From Segnochrobactrum spirostomi (GTDB taxonomy: Bacteria > Pseudomonadota > Alphaproteobacteria > Rhizobiales > Segnochrobactraceae), in assembly GCF_009600605.1 (NCBI RefSeq), contig NZ_VWNA01000001.1, positions 1,466,490 to 1,530,489 of the forward strand: DNA of 64,000 nucleotides, in the 5' to 3' direction. A program made the position numbers and the translations under genes. Below, in pieces: positions 8,598-18,266 of the stretch. Positions within the stretch are counted from its first letter, which is position 1. The number at the start of each line of letters is the position of its first letter. The notes under the pieces were generated by a model. The model saw only the letters and a program-made list of their open reading frames with translations, was not told the DNA's origin and ran no database searches.

Positions 8598-8966
8598 TCA
8601 GCCCTCACGACCGTGGGCCTTGGCGGACTCGGCGAGGCCCTCGGCGGCGCGGGGATCGATCCGCGTCCCCGGAAGCGGCCGATAGCCGGCCAGGAACGCC
8701 GCGCGGGCGAGCAGATGCGCCGAGATCGGCGCCGTCATGAACAGAAAGACGATGCCCGCGACGGCCCGGGTCGCCACCCCGGCGTCCCCCGAATGACAGG
8801 CGATGGCGATGAGCGCCAAGCCGGCGCCCGCTGTTCCGGCTTTGCTCGCCGCATGCATGCGCGTGTAGAAATCGGGAAAGCGCAGCACACCGATGGCCGC
8901 GAGGAGCGAAAACGTCGCCCCGGCGACGAGGAGAAGACCGCTCGCGATCTGCAACACGGCGTTCAT
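8598..8966 (-). CDS. mnhG: Monovalent cation/H+ antiporter subunit G
   Basis: 122-residue membrane subunit of the Mrp/Mnh/Pha multisubunit Na+(K+)/H+ antiporter. Three hydrophobic segments and the family motif [23 protein letters not shown] identify it. It is the last gene of the operon, overlapping mnhF by 4 bp (ATGA). The subunits work only as a complex in the inner membrane, using the proton gradient to expel cations and support pH or salt tolerance. The symbol phaG is used for rhizobial orthologues. Confidence 0.93.
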   Translation of the reverse strand: MNAVLQIASGLLLVAGATFSLLAAIGVLRFPDFYTRMHAASKAGTAGAGLALIAIACHSGDAGVATRAVAGIVFLFMTAPISAHLLARAAFLAGYRPLPGTRIDPRAAEGLAESAKAHGREG

Positions 8967-9352
8967 GGTGCGGCCTCTCCCTTCGCCTGGCGCCCCGCCT
9001 GATCCCCGGACGTCGTCGCGGACTCGGCTGCGTCGGCATCGTCCGGTTCGTCGCCGAAATCGGCCCGGGCCCTCGATCCGCCGTGGGTCAGCACGAAGCG
9101 GGCGAGCGCGACGGTCGACAGAAATCCGACGAGCGCGAGCGCGATCGCCACGTCGAGATAGAGGAATTCCCCCGCTGCGATGGAGATCGTGGCGATGAAG
9201 CCGACCGCGACCGTCACCAGCATGTCGAGGGCGAGCACACGGTCGGGCAGTGCCGGGCCGCGCACGATGCGGATGGTGATGAGCAGGAACGCCGCCGCCA
9301 GCATGAACAGTGCGATGTGGCTACAGATCTGCGCGAAGGCCGCCGCATTCAT
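8963..9352 (-). CDS. mnhF: Monovalent cation/H+ antiporter subunit F
   Basis: 129-residue membrane protein, about 90 residues of core with three predicted helices ([20 protein letters not shown] is the family motif) and an extended Asp/Ala-rich tail ([18 protein letters not shown]) longer than in most MnhF proteins. It overlaps mnhE upstream and mnhG downstream by 4 bp each. It is a small subunit of the Mrp-type antiporter, and the polar tail is probably cytoplasmic. Confidence 0.92.
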   Translation of the reverse strand: MNAAAFAQICSHIALFMLAAAFLLITIRIVRGPALPDRVLALDMLVTVAVGFIATISIAAGEFLYLDVAIALALVGFLSTVALARFVLTHGGSRARADFGDEPDDADAAESATTSGDQAGRQAKGEAAP

Positions 9353-9822
9353 CGCAGAGCCTCCAGGATGCGCCGCTCGAAGCCGTCACGGATGCCGGCG
9401 ATGACCGCGTCGGGGTCCGGCGCGTCGATGCAATGGACAAAGAGAAAGTGCCGGTCCGCCGACACGTCGACCGAAAGGGTGCCGGGGGTGAGGGTGATCG
9501 CGTTCGCGAGCAGCGCGATCTCGAGGTCGGTCTCGGCTGTCAGCGGCAAGGCGATCAAGGCGGGGCTGAACGCGATCTTCGGCCGGAGCACGAGGCTCGC
9601 GACCCGCACCACCGATTTCGCGAGTTCGGCGAGAAAGACGAAGAGGAGGAGCGCGATCCGTCGGGCCCGACGGAAATAGCGCGCCGGGCCGACCCGGCCG
9701 GCGACCAGCGACAGCGCGAGCGCGCCCAGGATAAAGCCGAACACGACGTTCGGCGGCGTGAACGTGCCCGTCAGCGCGGCCCAGGCGAAGGCGAGGAAGA
9801 GATTGCCGACGAAGAGTGCCAT
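9349..9822 (-). CDS. mnhE: Monovalent cation/H+ antiporter subunit E
   Basis: 157-residue subunit with a hydrophobic N-terminal half (LFLAFAWAALTG, VVFGFILGALALSL) and a soluble C-terminal part containing ANAITLTPGTLSVDV, the MnhE signature. The ATG at 9822 overlaps the mnhD stop by one base (TGATG), which fixes the start; a much longer reading frame in this register is antisense-like low-complexity shadow. Part of the Mrp complex. Confidence 0.92.
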   Translation of the reverse strand: MALFVGNLFLAFAWAALTGTFTPPNVVFGFILGALALSLVAGRVGPARYFRRARRIALLLFVFLAELAKSVVRVASLVLRPKIAFSPALIALPLTAETDLEIALLANAITLTPGTLSVDVSADRHFLFVHCIDAPDPDAVIAGIRDGFERRILEALR

Positions 9823-11387
9823 CAGCGGCCTCCCGGGAATACGGCATTGAGATAGGCCGCCGGATCGATGAGCCCCGCCGCCGCACGGCGGGCGAGCGCC
9901 GCGAGCGGTTCCGGCGCGAGCCCGATCACCACCACGAGCAGGGTGAGCCCGCCGAGACCGGCGAGGGTCGCCGCCGGCACCGATGCGCCGGCAGCCCCGT
10001 GCGGGGTGAAGCCCGCCGGCGCCGGCTTCCAGAAGGCGATGAGCCAGATGCGCCCGAGGGCGAGGGTCGACAGGAAGCCCGCACCGAGCATCGCGGCCGC
10101 GAGCCACGGCCATTCCCCGTCGAGGGCGGCCGAGACCAGCATCGCCTTCGGCCAGAAGCCGGAGAAAGGCGGCAAGCCGGCGATCGCGAAGGACACCACG
10201 AGGAAGAGGGCCGCAAAGAGTGGCATCGCCCGCCACAGCCCGCCGACCTCGCCGAGCATCGAGGTCCCGGCATAGCGCTCGACCGCGCCGACCGCGAGAT
10301 AGGCCGCGCTCATCGCGAGCATCGAATGCACCGCGTAGAATGTCGCCCCGGACAAGCCGGCCGTGCCGCCGATCGCGAGGCCGGCGAAGATGTAGCCGAT
10401 GCCGGAGATGACGAGGAAGCCGAGGGCGCGGCGGATCTCCGCCTGCGCGAGCGCGAACAGCGCGCCGGTGAGCATGGTCAAGGCGGCGACGACGGCGATC
10501 AGATCGGCGAGGACGACGCGCTCGGCCGGCATCAGCATCACCAGCACGCGCAGCAGCGCATAGGCGCCGACCTTGGTGAGAAGCCCGGCGAACACCGCGG
10601 CGACCGTGATCTTCGGCGTGTGATAGGAGGCCGGCAGCCAGGCGTTCACCGGGAAGGCCGCGGCTTTCATGCCGAACGCTACCACAAAGAGCGCGGCGAT
10701 CGTCGCGATCGGAGCGCCTTCCGGCAGCGCGCGCACCTTGAGCGCGATGTCCGCCATGTTGAGGGTGCCGACGAGGCCGTAGAGATAGCCGATCGCGATC
10801 AGGAACAGCGTCGTCGCGATCAGGTTGAGGAAGCCGTATTTGACCGTGCCGTCGACCTGACGCGGCTCGCCGCCGAGCACGAGGAGGCCGAACGAGGCGA
10901 TCAGCAGCACCTCGAACCAGACATAGAGGTTGAAGAGGTCGCCGGTCAGGAACGAGCCCGAGACGCCCGCGCTCATCAAGAGCAGGAACGGATAGAACCC
11001 GAAGCGCCTCCGCTTCTCGCCGATGTCGACGATGCCGTTCAAGGCGCCGGCGAGCGTCACCAGCGCGGCGACGAGCGCGAAGAGCGCGCCGAGGGCGTCG
11101 ACCGTGAAGGCGATGCCGAACGGCGGCAGCCAGCGCCCCATCACCATGACGACGGGGCCTTCGGCGAGCGTCCGGGCGAGCAGCGTCGCGTCCGCCGCCG
11201 CGACCAGGATGAGCACCGCGATCGCGATGATGGGCTGCAAGCGCCAGGCATTGCGCAGCATCACGCAGACAGCCCCGGCCACGATCGGCAGGACGACCGG
11301 CACGATGACGAGCCAATCGCGCAGCGGCGTCGCGGCGAGGTTCATCGCCTTGGCGAGATCGACCGCCTCTCCGGCCCCGAGCGCCAT
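9822..11387 (-). CDS. mnhD: Monovalent cation/H+ antiporter subunit D
   Basis: 521-residue polytopic protein homologous to the proton-pumping NuoM/NuoN subunits of complex I. The sequence has about 14 hydrophobic segments and the motif AAAFPVNAWLPASYHTPK with its conserved Lys, plus GLLTKVGAYALLR. It is one of the two large antiporter-like subunits believed to form the ion pathway with MnhA. It shares one base with mnhC's stop region and one with mnhE's start, showing tight translational coupling. Confidence 0.95.
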   Translation of the reverse strand: MALGAGEAVDLAKAMNLAATPLRDWLVIVPVVLPIVAGAVCVMLRNAWRLQPIIAIAVLILVAAADATLLARTLAEGPVVMVMGRWLPPFGIAFTVDALGALFALVAALVTLAGALNGIVDIGEKRRRFGFYPFLLLMSAGVSGSFLTGDLFNLYVWFEVLLIASFGLLVLGGEPRQVDGTVKYGFLNLIATTLFLIAIGYLYGLVGTLNMADIALKVRALPEGAPIATIAALFVVAFGMKAAAFPVNAWLPASYHTPKITVAAVFAGLLTKVGAYALLRVLVMLMPAERVVLADLIAVVAALTMLTGALFALAQAEIRRALGFLVISGIGYIFAGLAIGGTAGLSGATFYAVHSMLAMSAAYLAVGAVERYAGTSMLGEVGGLWRAMPLFAALFLVVSFAIAGLPPFSGFWPKAMLVSAALDGEWPWLAAAMLGAGFLSTLALGRIWLIAFWKPAPAGFTPHGAAGASVPAATLAGLGGLTLLVVVIGLAPEPLAALARRAAAGLIDPAAYLNAVFPGGR

Positions 11388-11767
11388 CAGTAGCCCTCCG
11401 GCGGCAGCGGGGAATGTTTGGGCTCGGCGAGGCGCATGGCGTCGACGTCGTCGTGGCCGGTCTCCTGGTTCGCCCGGTAGGCGAGCACGAGGAGGAAGGC
11501 GAAGAAGGAGAACGAGATCACGATCGCGGTGAGAATCAGGGCCTGGGGCAACGGATTGGCGATCGCGCCCGCGGGCATGGACGCCTCCGGCGGGATCACC
11601 GGCGGCGATCCGCGGGTGAGCCGTCCCGCGGTGAAGATCAAGAGGTTGGTCGCGTTGCCGAGGATCGCGACGCCGAGCAGCATCCGCACGATGCGGCGCG
11701 ACATCAGGAGATAGAAGCTCGCCGCGAAGAAGACGGCGACGGCGAAGGTGAAGCCGGTCTCCATCAT
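11387..11767 (-). CDS. mnhC: Monovalent cation/H+ antiporter subunit C
   Basis: 126-residue NuoK-like subunit with three hydrophobic helices. The segment [22 protein letters not shown] and the following [16 protein letters not shown] region are typical of MnhC/NuoK. It overlaps mnhB by 4 bp and mnhD by 1 bp. A short charged tail ([17 protein letters not shown]) extends beyond the last helix. Confidence 0.94.
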   Translation of the reverse strand: MMETGFTFAVAVFFAASFYLLMSRRIVRMLLGVAILGNATNLLIFTAGRLTRGSPPVIPPEASMPAGAIANPLPQALILTAIVISFSFFAFLLVLAYRANQETGHDDVDAMRLAEPKHSPLPPEGY

Positions 11768-12183
11768 GCGCCTCCGTCGTCCTCGAGGGCGAGGAAGATC
11801 GCGCTGATCGAGCCGAGCACGACGAGATAGACCCCGATGTCGAAGACGAGGGGGGTGGAGAGATCGACCTTGGTGCCGACGAGGTCGATCGTAAGCCAGT
11901 GCGCGGTCAGAAACGGGGTCCCGGACGCGAGCGAAGGCAGGCCGGCGGCGGCGGCGAGCACGAGCCCGAAGGCGGCGATCGAGATCGGATGGACGCGCAG
12001 CGACCGGCGCACCGATTCGACCCCCTTGGCGATGCCGAGAATCGCGAAGGCGGACACCGCGATGAGCCCGCCGATGAAGCCGCCGCCCGGCTCGTTGTGG
12101 CCGCGCAGCAGCACGAACACCGAGAAGAGCAGCATCAGGCTCGTCAGATAGGGGGCGAAGGTGCGGAAGATCAGCGTGTTCAC
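11764..12183 (-). CDS. mnhB: Monovalent cation/H+ antiporter subunit B
   Basis: 139-residue membrane subunit with four hydrophobic segments and the family signature [17 protein letters not shown]. Residues near the C-terminus ([15 protein letters not shown]) also match MnhB. It overlaps mnhA (12180-12183, ATGA) and mnhC. It is a separate copy of the module related to the C-terminal part of MnhA. Confidence 0.94.
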   Translation of the reverse strand: MNTLIFRTFAPYLTSLMLLFSVFVLLRGHNEPGGGFIGGLIAVSAFAILGIAKGVESVRRSLRVHPISIAAFGLVLAAAAGLPSLASGTPFLTAHWLTIDLVGTKVDLSTPLVFDIGVYLVVLGSISAIFLALEDDGGA

Positions 12184-14528
12184 GGCGCCCCTCCTCCGCT
12201 GCGGTGGCCCGAGCGCAGATGGATCAGCGCGAGGATCGCGAGGCCCGTCACCATGACGACCGCGATCTCGCCCAGCGTGTCGAGGCCGCGGAAGTCGACG
12301 ATGATGACATTCACGATGTTGCGCCCGTGGGCGATGGTGCGGCTGTAGGTGGCGAAGAAATCACTGAGCTCGGAGTTGAAGGGCTGCGCCAACACGCGCG
12401 ACAGCAGCCGGGCGAAGCCGATCCCGAGCGCGATGGCGAGCGCCCCGTCGCGAAGGCGCTCGTGCAGCGGCCGATGCTCGCTCGGCGCCAGATTGAGCCG
12501 CGTCATGACGAGCGCCAGGATGACGACCGACAGCGTCTCGATCATGAACTGGGTGAACGAGAGGTCCGGCGCGCCGAACAGGAGGAACACGACGGCAACC
12601 GCGAAACCCTGGATGCCGAGCGAGACGATCGAGACGAGCCGGCTCTGCGCCGCGACGACCGCGACGAGCCCGATCACCGCGATGCACAACATCATCGCGC
12701 CGGAAATGTCGACCCCGTCCTCGCGGCCGTGAACCGGCAGCCCGCCCCATTCGCCGACGACGAGCGGTACGACGAGAAGCGCGGCCACGATCGCTCCGGC
12801 CGCGACGTTGATGTAGGTCTCGAGTCGGCCGCGGTGGAACACGCGGAGGCCGAGCCGGGCGAGCCGCACCAGCGCCGGAACGAGGCGGTCGAAGGCGGCG
12901 TCCGGTCCGAAGCGCCAGCGCGCGCCGAAGCCTTCGAGCATCCCGCGGATCGGGCCGGCCTTGAGGAACAGCAGCACCGCGAGCGCGATGGTCGCGACCG
13001 AGAGGGCGAAGGCCGGAAACAGCGCGTGCGGCACCAGCGAGAGGTGGACCTCGACCGGCCGCCCCGCGAGCGCGGCGACAAGCGGTACGACGAGCCGGGT
13101 CTCGCTCCAGGCGGTCGCGAGCGCCACCGCGAGGCCGGCGAGAGCGAGGAGAAGTGGGCCGAGGAGCAACGACGGCGGCGCCTCGTGCGGGTGCTTCGGC
13201 GTCTCACGCTTCGCACCGAAGAACGGCGTGATCGCCACGACACCCGCCGCCGCCCCCATCATGGCGTTGCCGAGAAAGGCGACGACGAGGGCGAGGAGGA
13301 GAGCCGCGCCGCCGTGGGCGGTCGCCTCGTAGATCGCCTCCTTGGCGATGAAGCCGACGAGCGGCGGCAGGCCGGCCATCGAGGCGGCGGCGAGGACGGC
13401 CGCGAGCGCCGTCAGCGGCAGCGCCTTCGCGAGCCCGCCGAGCCGCGTCACGTCCCGCGTGCCGGCCTCGTGGTCGACATTGCCGGCGACCATGAAGAGC
13501 CCGCCCTTGAAGAGCGCGTGGGCGATCAGATAGAGCGCCGCGGCGATCTTCGGCGCTTCCCCGGGCAGGCCGACGAGAAGAACCAGGAGCCCGAGCGAGG
13601 CGACGGTGGTCTGGGCGAGGATTTGCTTGAGGTCGCGCTGCCGCAGCGCCATCGCCGCTCCGTAGAGCAGGGTCGCCCCGCCGAACACCGGGAGCAGGAT
13701 CGACCACGCCGTCGTCTCGCCGAGCATCGGCGACAGCCGCATCAGGAGATAGACACCGGCCTTCACCATCGTCGCCGAATGGAGATAGGCGGAGACCGGC
13801 GTGGGCGCCTCCATGGCGTTCGGCAGCCAGGCGTTGAACGGCACCTGGGCGGATTTCGTGAACGCCCCGGCGAGCACCGTCAGCAGGATCGGCCAATAGA
13901 GCGCGTGCCCGCCGAGCGAGCCGGCCGATATCGCCGCGTTGAGCCCCGAAAGGCCGGTCGCGTGACGGATCATCAGGAGACCGGCGAGGAGCGCGAGCCC
14001 GCCGCCCCCGGTGATCACGAGGGCCTGGAAAGCGGCCCGCCGGGCCGCCTCGCGCTCGTGGTCGAACCCGATCAAGAGGAACGAGCTGATCGACGTCATC
14101 TCCCAGAACACGAACAGGGAGAGGAGATCGTCGGCGAGGACGAGACCGAGCATCGCCCCCATGAACAGGAACAGGAAGGCGAAGAAGCGGCCCTGGTCCT
14201 TGTGCCCGGCGAGATAGCCGCCGGAATAGACGACGACAAGCGTCCCGATGCCGGTGATGAGGAGCGCGAACAGAAGCGAGAGGCCGTCGAGGGCGATCGC
14301 GTAGCGCACCCCGAACGAGGGCACCCAGTCGCGCCCCGCCTTCAAAACCTCGCCCGCGGCAACCGCGTCGAGAAAGCCGAGAAGGTTCAGGAAGAGCCCG
14401 AACGGCACCAAGGCAAGCAGCCATCCCGCCCGCGCGCCGAGGAGGCGGACCACGGCCGGTGCGACTGCGGCCGCCGCGAAGGGCGCCAATGCGAGAGGGA
14501 GCAGGGTGTCGATGGAGCTCGGCATCAT
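12180..14528 (-). CDS. mnhA: Monovalent cation/H+ antiporter subunit A
   Basis: 782-residue first gene of the operon and the largest Mrp subunit. The N-terminal two thirds resemble NuoL: the [20 protein letters not shown] region, the [20 protein letters not shown] signature and the conserved Lys in [12 protein letters not shown]. The C-terminal about 180 residues carry the extra MbhE/DUF4040-like helices ([38 protein letters not shown]). Together A to G form a complete single-operon antiporter. An 88-bp gap separates it from the upstream Nfu gene. Confidence 0.95.
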   Translation of the reverse strand: MMPSSIDTLLPLALAPFAAAAVAPAVVRLLGARAGWLLALVPFGLFLNLLGFLDAVAAGEVLKAGRDWVPSFGVRYAIALDGLSLLFALLITGIGTLVVVYSGGYLAGHKDQGRFFAFLFLFMGAMLGLVLADDLLSLFVFWEMTSISSFLLIGFDHEREAARRAAFQALVITGGGGLALLAGLLMIRHATGLSGLNAAISAGSLGGHALYWPILLTVLAGAFTKSAQVPFNAWLPNAMEAPTPVSAYLHSATMVKAGVYLLMRLSPMLGETTAWSILLPVFGGATLLYGAAMALRQRDLKQILAQTTVASLGLLVLLVGLPGEAPKIAAALYLIAHALFKGGLFMVAGNVDHEAGTRDVTRLGGLAKALPLTALAAVLAAASMAGLPPLVGFIAKEAIYEATAHGGAALLLALVVAFLGNAMMGAAAGVVAITPFFGAKRETPKHPHEAPPSLLLGPLLLALAGLAVALATAWSETRLVVPLVAALAGRPVEVHLSLVPHALFPAFALSVATIALAVLLFLKAGPIRGMLEGFGARWRFGPDAAFDRLVPALVRLARLGLRVFHRGRLETYINVAAGAIVAALLVVPLVVGEWGGLPVHGREDGVDISGAMMLCIAVIGLVAVVAAQSRLVSIVSLGIQGFAVAVVFLLFGAPDLSFTQFMIETLSVVILALVMTRLNLAPSEHRPLHERLRDGALAIALGIGFARLLSRVLAQPFNSELSDFFATYSRTIAHGRNIVNVIIVDFRGLDTLGEIAVVMVTGLAILALIHLRSGHRSGGGAP

Positions 14529-14616
14529 ACTCCGGCGTTCGGACGGCGGGTTTTTCCCGTCCTATCGGCGCAGCGCCGCCGGAGCAAGGAAAAGTCCACG
14601 TGAACGAACGGCGCGA

Positions 14617-15177
14617 TCAGACCGCGCGGACCTCGGACACCTCGGGCAGGTAGTGGCGCAGCAGGTTCTGGATGCCGTTGCGCAGGGTCGCCGTGGAGGA
14701 CGGGCAGCCCGAGCAGGCGCCCTTCATGTTGAGGAACACGACGCCGTCGCGGAAGCCCTTGAAGGTGATGTCGCCACCGTCCTGGGCGACCGCCGGGCGC
14801 ACGCGCTCCTCGATCAGCTCCTTGATCATGCCGACGGTTTCCTCGTCGGCCGCCTCGAAGAACTCGCCCTCGTCTTCGGCCGCATCGGCCCCCTCGTCGG
14901 CGATCATCGCTTCACCGGCGAGATAATGCTCCATGATGGCGCCGAGGATCGCCGGCTTCAGGTGGTGCCATTCCGGCTCCGCCTTGGTCACGGCGATGAA
15001 ATCCGAGCCGAGCAGCACGCCGGTCACGCCTTCCACCTCGAACAGCCGGCTCGCGAGCGGCGACGGCGCGGCGTCTGCGGAAGAGCGAAACTCGCGCACT
15101 CCGTCGCCCAGCACGACGCGGCCGGGCAGGAACTTCAAGGTCTGCGGGTTCGGGGTCGTCTCGGTCTGGATGAACAT
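14617..15177 (-). CDS. NifU-like Fe-S scaffold/carrier (Nfu family)
   Basis: 186-residue protein with an N-terminal Nfu_N domain (FIQTETTPNPQTLKFLPGR) and a C-terminal NifU domain around residues 105-185 carrying CSGCPSS, the CxxC that binds a transferable [4Fe-4S] cluster. Nfu proteins deliver clusters to late targets such as aconitase or lipoyl synthase. An acidic linker (DEGADAAEDEGEFFEAADEE) joins the domains. I use the ATG at 15177, matching family starts; an ATG four codons upstream sits right behind GAGGAA and is also possible. Confidence 0.93.
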   Translation of the reverse strand: MFIQTETTPNPQTLKFLPGRVVLGDGVREFRSSADAAPSPLASRLFEVEGVTGVLLGSDFIAVTKAEPEWHHLKPAILGAIMEHYLAGEAMIADEGADAAEDEGEFFEAADEETVGMIKELIEERVRPAVAQDGGDITFKGFRDGVVFLNMKGACSGCPSSTATLRNGIQNLLRHYLPEVSEVRAV

Positions 15178-15350
15178 GGGCGGCACCATTTCCTCACGGT
15201 CGCCGCGGGAGCCCCGCGCGACCTGTTCCGCTTCTAAATAGGGTCTATGGCCCGGCGCCGCAAATGACACGCGCTTGTGCACCTTAACGCCGCGCACCCA
15301 CTTGCCCGCCCTGCGCCGGTTCGTCGGTCGGCCCAGCGTGCGCGGGTGGA

Positions 15351-15890
15351 TCAGGCCAGCGCGGCGATCTCGGCGTCCGAGAGCTGGCCCGGCACGATGG
15401 TCACCGGAATCGGGAACGTTCCCGAGGCCCGGCCGATCGCGGTGACGAGCGGCCCCGGCCCGTCCTTGTCGATGCCGGCGGCGAGCACCAGGATCGCGAT
15501 GTCTGCATCGTCGGCGATGACGCGGAGAATTTCGTCGGCGCGGTTGCCCTCGCGGATCACCGTCTCCGGCTCGACGCGGGCGATGGCCCTCACACGATCC
15601 ACCGTGCGGGCGAGCATCGTCTCAGCCTCGGCCAAGGCCTCGGCGCGCATCACGTCGCCGACGCCGAGCCATTGCGGCGCGTCCTCCGGCACGATGACGT
15701 GGAGGAGCACCACCGCGCCGGCCGTGCGCTCGGCCCGCTTCGCCGCATAGACGAGGGCGCGCTCACATTCCGGGGTGTCGTCGATGACGACGAGGAACTT
15801 GCGCCGGTGGCCTTCCTGAAAGCTCAGGCGGGGGCGAGGGGGTGCGAACCGATCATGCGGGGAAGTGTGCCATCCGGCCCGCGACCTCAC
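15351..15890 (-). CDS. Universal stress protein family
   Basis: UspA-fold cytosolic protein, 179 residues from the GTG at 15890. Visible features are FLVVIDDTPECERALVYAA, the central VIREGNRADEIL and the nucleotide-loop-like VTAIGRASGTFPIPVTIVP, weaker than the usual GxxGxxxxxxGS. Relatives begin near PHDRFxPPRPRL. An ATG at 15873 would give that N-terminus if the GGGG run at 15859-15862 had one base fewer, so the start is uncertain. It lies 30 bp downstream of ychF on the same strand. Confidence 0.8.
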   Translation of the reverse strand: MRSRAGWHTSPHDRFAPPRPRLSFQEGHRRKFLVVIDDTPECERALVYAAKRAERTAGAVVLLHVIVPEDAPQWLGVGDVMRAEALAEAETMLARTVDRVRAIARVEPETVIREGNRADEILRVIADDADIAILVLAAGIDKDGPGPLVTAIGRASGTFPIPVTIVPGQLSDAEIAALA

Positions 15891-15920
15891 AAGGCCGCGG
15901 CGACGGATGGGTCGAGCGGA

Positions 15921-17018
15921 TCAGCCGCTGAAGCGGAACAGCAGGATATCGCCGTCCTGCACGACATATTCCTTGCCTTCGTCGCGCGCCTTGCCGGCTT
16001 CCTTGGCGCCCTGTTCGCCGCCGAGCGCGACATAATCGTTGAAGGCGATGGTCTGGGCGCGGATGAAGCCGCGCTCGAAGTCCGAGTGGATCACGCCGGC
16101 GGCCTGGGGCGCCTTGGTGCCCTTGTGGATCGTCCAGGCCCGCGCCTCCTTCGGCCCCACGGTGAAGTAAGTGGCGAGGCCGAGCAGGTCGTAGCCGGCG
16201 CGGATCAGGCGGTCGAGGCCCGGCTCCTCGAGGCCGAGCGTCTCGAGGAATTCCTTCTGCTCCTCGGTCGAAAGCTGGGCGATCTCGGCCTCGATGGCCG
16301 CCGAGATGACGACGCAGCCGGCGCCTTCCGCCTTCGCCTTGGCGGCGACCTTCTCGCTCAGCGCATTGCCGGTGGCGGCCGAGGCCTCCTCGACATTGCA
16401 CACATAGAGGACGGGCTTGGCGGTCAGCAGGTTCAGCATGTCGAACTCGCGCCGCTCCTCCGGATCGACCTCGAGCTCGCGGGCCGGACGGCCCTCGCGC
16501 AGCAGCGCGAGCACGCCGTCGATGAGGCGGACCTGCACCTTGGCGTCCTTGTCGCCGCCGGTCGCCTTCTTGCGCAGCGGCACGACGCGGCGTTCCAGGC
16601 TGTCGAGATCGGCGAGCATCAGCTCGGTCTCGACCGTCTCGGCGTCCGACACCGGGTCGATGCGGTTCTCGACGTGGGTGATGTCGTCGTCGACGAAGCA
16701 GCGCAGCACGTGGGCGATGGCGTCCACCTCGCGGATGTTGGCGAGGAACTGATTGCCGAGCCCCTCGCCCTTCGAGGCGCCGCGCACTAGGCCGGCGATG
16801 TCGACGAAGGTGAGCCGCGTCGGCACGATCTGGGCCGACTTGCCGATCCGCGAGATGGTCTCGAGCCGCGGATCCGGCACGGCGACGTCGCCGGTGTTCG
16901 GCTCGATGGTGCAGAACGGATAGTTGGCGGCCTGGGCGGCCGCCGTCTTGGTGAGCGCGTTGAAAAGGGTCGACTTGCCGACGTTCGGCAGGCCGACGAT
17001 GCCGCACTTGAAGCCCAT
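15921..17018 (-). CDS. ychF: Redox-regulated ATPase YchF/OLA1
   Basis: 365-residue cytosolic P-loop protein of the Obg-related family that hydrolyses ATP rather than GTP and associates with ribosomes. The G1 motif GLPNVGKST (residues about 8-16) and the G3 region VDIAGLVRGASKGEGLGNQFL are clear; the C-terminal TGS-like domain contains TYFTVGPKEARAWTI and GVIHSDFERGFIRA. Length matches the family (363-366). The peptidyl-tRNA hydrolase gene often found beside ychF is not present upstream. Confidence 0.96.
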   Translation of the reverse strand: MGFKCGIVGLPNVGKSTLFNALTKTAAAQAANYPFCTIEPNTGDVAVPDPRLETISRIGKSAQIVPTRLTFVDIAGLVRGASKGEGLGNQFLANIREVDAIAHVLRCFVDDDITHVENRIDPVSDAETVETELMLADLDSLERRVVPLRKKATGGDKDAKVQVRLIDGVLALLREGRPARELEVDPEERREFDMLNLLTAKPVLYVCNVEEASAATGNALSEKVAAKAKAEGAGCVVISAAIEAEIAQLSTEEQKEFLETLGLEEPGLDRLIRAGYDLLGLATYFTVGPKEARAWTIHKGTKAPQAAGVIHSDFERGFIRAQTIAFNDYVALGGEQGAKEAGKARDEGKEYVVQDGDILLFRFSG

Positions 17019-17414
17019 CGCCGAGGATCTTTCTTCACGAGAGCGCAGCCGGGACCGACCGCGGGTCTCATCTCAAGGAGCGCGGCCGCGGCGACCACGG
17101 ATGCGGCCCCACGGCCCGGTGCCGTTCGGCACGGTCTTGGCGGCCCGGCCGGCGTCCGTCAAGCCTCGCGGCGACCGGCGGGACCGAACCGGCGCCGGCA
17201 GCGCCGCCTTTTTGGCCCGGCGGGCTCCGAGCCGGGGGCCCGCATCTCCCATCCATCGCCTCGCCCGGCCTCGCTCCGTTTCCTTTTGAGGCTATCGCTG
17301 CGGAACAAATAGGCGGTTTGGCCGTTTTCACAGCGAAACCGACGGCGCACCGATGTCTAGTGAGGCACGCGCCAGCGGATCAACTGATTTGACCCGATGT
17401 TCAGGAGGGAAGAC
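17019..17414. other. Divergent intergenic region upstream of ychF and the PRC-barrel gene
   Basis: 396 bp without a recognisable gene. It holds the ychF promoter side on the left and, at 17302-17326, an EcfG-type promoter pointing to the PRC-barrel gene. The central part (17160-17290) is GC-rich with no family-like reading frame. Confidence 0.55.
17302..17326 (+). promoter_or_regulatory. EcfG-type general stress promoter
   Basis: GGAAC (17302-17306), exactly 16 bp of spacer, then CGTT (17323-17326). This matches the alphaproteobacterial sigma-EcfG consensus GGAAC-N16/17-CGTT. Transcription would start near 17332, about 80 nt before the PRC-barrel start codon. Confidence 0.7.
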
Positions 17415-18062
17415 ATGAAGAGCAAACTGCTCAACACGGCATCCGCGGCGATGTTCACCGTCGGTATCCTTGCCGCTCCGCTCGCATATGCTCAGAGCGC
17501 CGACCCGAACGCCCCGGCGGCGACGCAGACGCCGGGCACGAACGGCGGCGCGGACACCATGCCGAGCACCGGCCAGGGCAATGCCGCCTCCCCGGGCGCT
17601 CCCGCCGGCACCACGAGCGGCACCCCGACGCCGGGCGCCACCAACAGCATGAGCACCGCCGATGCCGGCAGCACCATGCCGTTCGCCCAGTTGCAGGACC
17701 GCCCGATTCAGAACCCGCAGGGTGAGGATCTCGCCGACCTCGACGACGTCATCGTCTCGCCGGACGGTCGCATCACCGACGCGGTCGTCTCGTTCGGCGG
17801 CTTCCTCGGCCTCGGCGCCAAGAAGGTGAAGGTCTCCTGGCAGGAATTCACCTTCGACAACGGCAAGAAGGTTCTGGTCCTCGCCAAGTCGAACGACGAG
17901 ATCAACGCCATGCCGGATTACAAGGAGCCCGACGCTCCGCCGCAGCCGGACTCGAGGGGCAACGCCGACACCAGCAGCGGCAGCAACAACGGGACCATGG
18001 CCCCGGCGGGCGGAGCCGCCACCGGGACGGGCACGGGCACCGGCGGGACGTCGGCGCCCTGA
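17415..18062 (+). CDS. Secreted PRC-barrel domain protein
   Basis: 215-residue exported protein. A signal peptide (about residues 1-26, ending AYAQS) is followed by a Gly/Ala/Ser/Thr-rich linker, then a PRC-barrel at about 85-150 (IQNPQGEDLADLDDVIVSPDGR, then FGGFLGLGAKKVKVSW), and a low-complexity Gly/Thr tail. The ATG at 17415 has AGGAGGGA upstream. PRC-barrel proteins of this secreted kind are common in stress regulons of Hyphomicrobiales, and the upstream GGAAC-N16-CGTT promoter fits that. Role in the envelope is unknown. Confidence 0.85.
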   Translation: MKSKLLNTASAAMFTVGILAAPLAYAQSADPNAPAATQTPGTNGGADTMPSTGQGNAASPGAPAGTTSGTPTPGATNSMSTADAGSTMPFAQLQDRPIQNPQGEDLADLDDVIVSPDGRITDAVVSFGGFLGLGAKKVKVSWQEFTFDNGKKVLVLAKSNDEINAMPDYKEPDAPPQPDSRGNADTSSGSNNGTMAPAGGAATGTGTGTGGTSAP

Positions 18063-18145
18063 TCGGCCCACACAATCTCGCATTCGCGGACGGTCCGCTT
18101 CGTCGCGAGCGAAGCTCGATCCGATCCTGACCGTCCGTGACAGGC

Positions 18146-18210
18146 GGGGGCCTTCATCGAAGCCCCCGAAAAGCGAAGGCGCCATCCTCCTCGCGGGGCT
18201 GGCGCCTTCG
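18146..18210. terminator. Hairpin pair between convergent genes
   Basis: Two stems lie between the convergent PRC-barrel and binding-protein genes. The first is GGGGGC (18146-18151) / GCCCCC (18162-18167), extended inwards by TTC/GAAG around a one-base bulge. The second is a perfect 10-bp repeat CGAAGGCGCC (18174-18183) / GGCGCCTTCG (18201-18210). No long T-run follows on either strand, so these are probable but unproven bidirectional terminators. Confidence 0.5.
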
Positions 18211-18266
18211 TCTCGTCTGCGTGTCGGATCACCCGCGCCGACGGCGCCGGCTTGAGGCCGTCCCCG

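Noticed and set aside
9816-14603. Very long plus-strand frames opposite mnhD and mnhA (525 and 799 residues)
   Set aside because: They are antisense shadows of confident antiporter genes, made of Arg/Asp/Glu/His-rich low-complexity sequence typical of the reverse strand in GC-rich DNA.
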